Shown piece by piece: positions 63,368-64,000 of a stretch of 64,000 nt of DNA (its first letter is position 1; each line of letters opens with the position of its first letter). The translations under genes and the position numbers were made by a program. Source of the stretch: Amoebophrya sp. A120 (taxonomy: Eukaryota > Sar > Dinophyceae > Syndiniales > Amoebophryaceae); contig CAJINV010000002.1 of NCBI GenBank assembly GCA_905178155.1, positions 496,376-560,375 of the forward strand. The letters run 5' to 3'. The notes beneath the pieces are model-generated. The model made no database searches. It saw only the letters and a program-made list of their open reading frames with translations, and was not told the DNA's origin.

Positions 63368-64000
63368 CTGCTAGTGCTGGATTTGTGGAAGAGGAGATGG
63401 TCTGGCAGTACGAAGCCAAGGCTGTTGCGCAGGAGAGGTTCAAACTCGGCGACCCGCGAAAGACTTCGGTGAGAGCGGCCGGTGTGCTATAGTTGCTGAT
63501 CAATGCGAGAGAAGAAACTGAAGGCCCAGGCGAAGATAGACGCTCGCAGACCGTCGCGGTTCTTTGATTGATGGTTCTGCTTTGAGTAGTAGTCCTTGCT
63601 TGCAGTCCCGCTATCGAGACTCCTACGCTGCACTACTATGCTTACCAGGACACTGGGTTTTCAACTCTGTCAAACAAGATTGATTTTACACGGAGCGGTT
63701 TTGGGGTCTTTCTGAAATTCGAAACCGAAACACCTTGCGACTTTTCTATAAGCAAGCACACTGCTGATTGCACTTAAGTCTTCGACTCGGTCCGAGAACT
63801 AGTCTTCTCTACTTTGTTTGCGATTTTGCGTGTGCCGTTTTTCGTCCCTCACAGGTACCGAGCGATCTCGCCTGAGTAGTTACTTAGTAATGCTTTGTTT
63901 GGCAAAGATATGCGACTCCTCACTACCGTTGCAAAACCTCTACAGTATATGTGCGCACGGATACTGGGGGTGGGGGCTGATGCCGAGAGTCGTCTCAGTG
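63368..64000. other. Upstream region of the helical-protein gene
   Basis: 633 bp with no supported frame on either strand. Probably promoter and 5' untranslated sequence of the minus-strand gene starting at 63367. Confidence 0.4.

Noticed and set aside
1-64000. tRNA, rRNA or snRNA genes
   Set aside because: I saw no cloverleaf with a plausible anticodon arm, rRNA segment or snRNA core; short or divergent ones could be missed without a covariance search.

Overview
This window reads as nuclear DNA of a protist alveolate, most likely a parasitic dinoflagellate of the Amoebophrya (Syndiniales) type. That attribution is inference. It rests on mid-range GC, very long low-complexity proteins, a non-LTR retrotransposon, and above all protein genes broken up by short inverted-repeat elements that behave as introns ('introners'), with splice boundaries that are often not GT-AG. 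I see no bacterial operon, rRNA, tRNA or CRISPR array.

Layout. (1) 1-5119, minus: an exostosin-type (GT47) glycosyltransferase, 3' end outside the window, cut by 11 introners. (2) About 5606-9101, minus: a secreted helical protein of about 310 residues cut by 12 introners. (3) 9341-9739, minus: a small zinc-finger-like exon. (4) 10657 to about 13760, minus: a Thr/Gln/Gly-rich protein with a C-terminal membrane anchor, 4 introners. (5) 13897-35069, minus: one apparent giant gene (about 5,500 residues, mostly low complexity) that stays in frame across 16 introners and three ordinary GT-AG introns. (6) 35.1-38.1 kb: mostly non-coding, with a possible plus-strand secreted Gly-rich protein. (7) 38139 to about 49700, minus: a LINE retrotransposon with a single uninterrupted 3,823-codon ORF (coiled coil, repeats, AP endonuclease, reverse transcriptase, zinc fingers) and a 3' hairpin plus microsatellite tail. 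(8) 50508-55073, minus: a coiled-coil protein ending in a GAS2-like microtubule-binding domain, 10 introners, 5' part cut off inside an introner at about 55324. (9) 55967-57010, plus: a putative PD-(D/E)XK-like protein with two ordinary introns. (10) 57829-58086, minus: a Cys-rich exon. (11) 60859-63367, minus: a large helical protein of unknown function.

The main theme is the introners. I placed 53 in five genes. At least ten terminal-inverted-repeat (TIR) families are present. They start TAT and end ATA, and are usually flanked by a 5-bp target-site duplication (TSD). Removing an element plus one TSD copy restores the reading frame at almost every site, including inside conserved glycosyltransferase motifs. 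Families with unrelated TIRs share the internal word GCATNACAAAT (or its complement). Families A and B occur in both orientations relative to transcription. The family labels A-J are mine: A TATCAAATGTAAAAATGTC; B TATCCTGTGCAAAAGTATCG with other end TATGCATTGCAAAAG; C TATCAAAGTGAAAAATCCCC; D TATCCTGTGTAAAAACGTCC; E TATGGCGTTCTCAACTGTTA; F TATGGAAGCGTCAGG; G TATCCACAGAAAAAAACCC; H TATGAAGTTGCACAACTCC; I TATCAAAAGAAAAAAGTTCG; J TATCGCAAGAAAAATGTG.

Exon joins were worked out by hand from reading-frame continuity, so boundaries at introners are uncertain within the TSD (about 5 bp).
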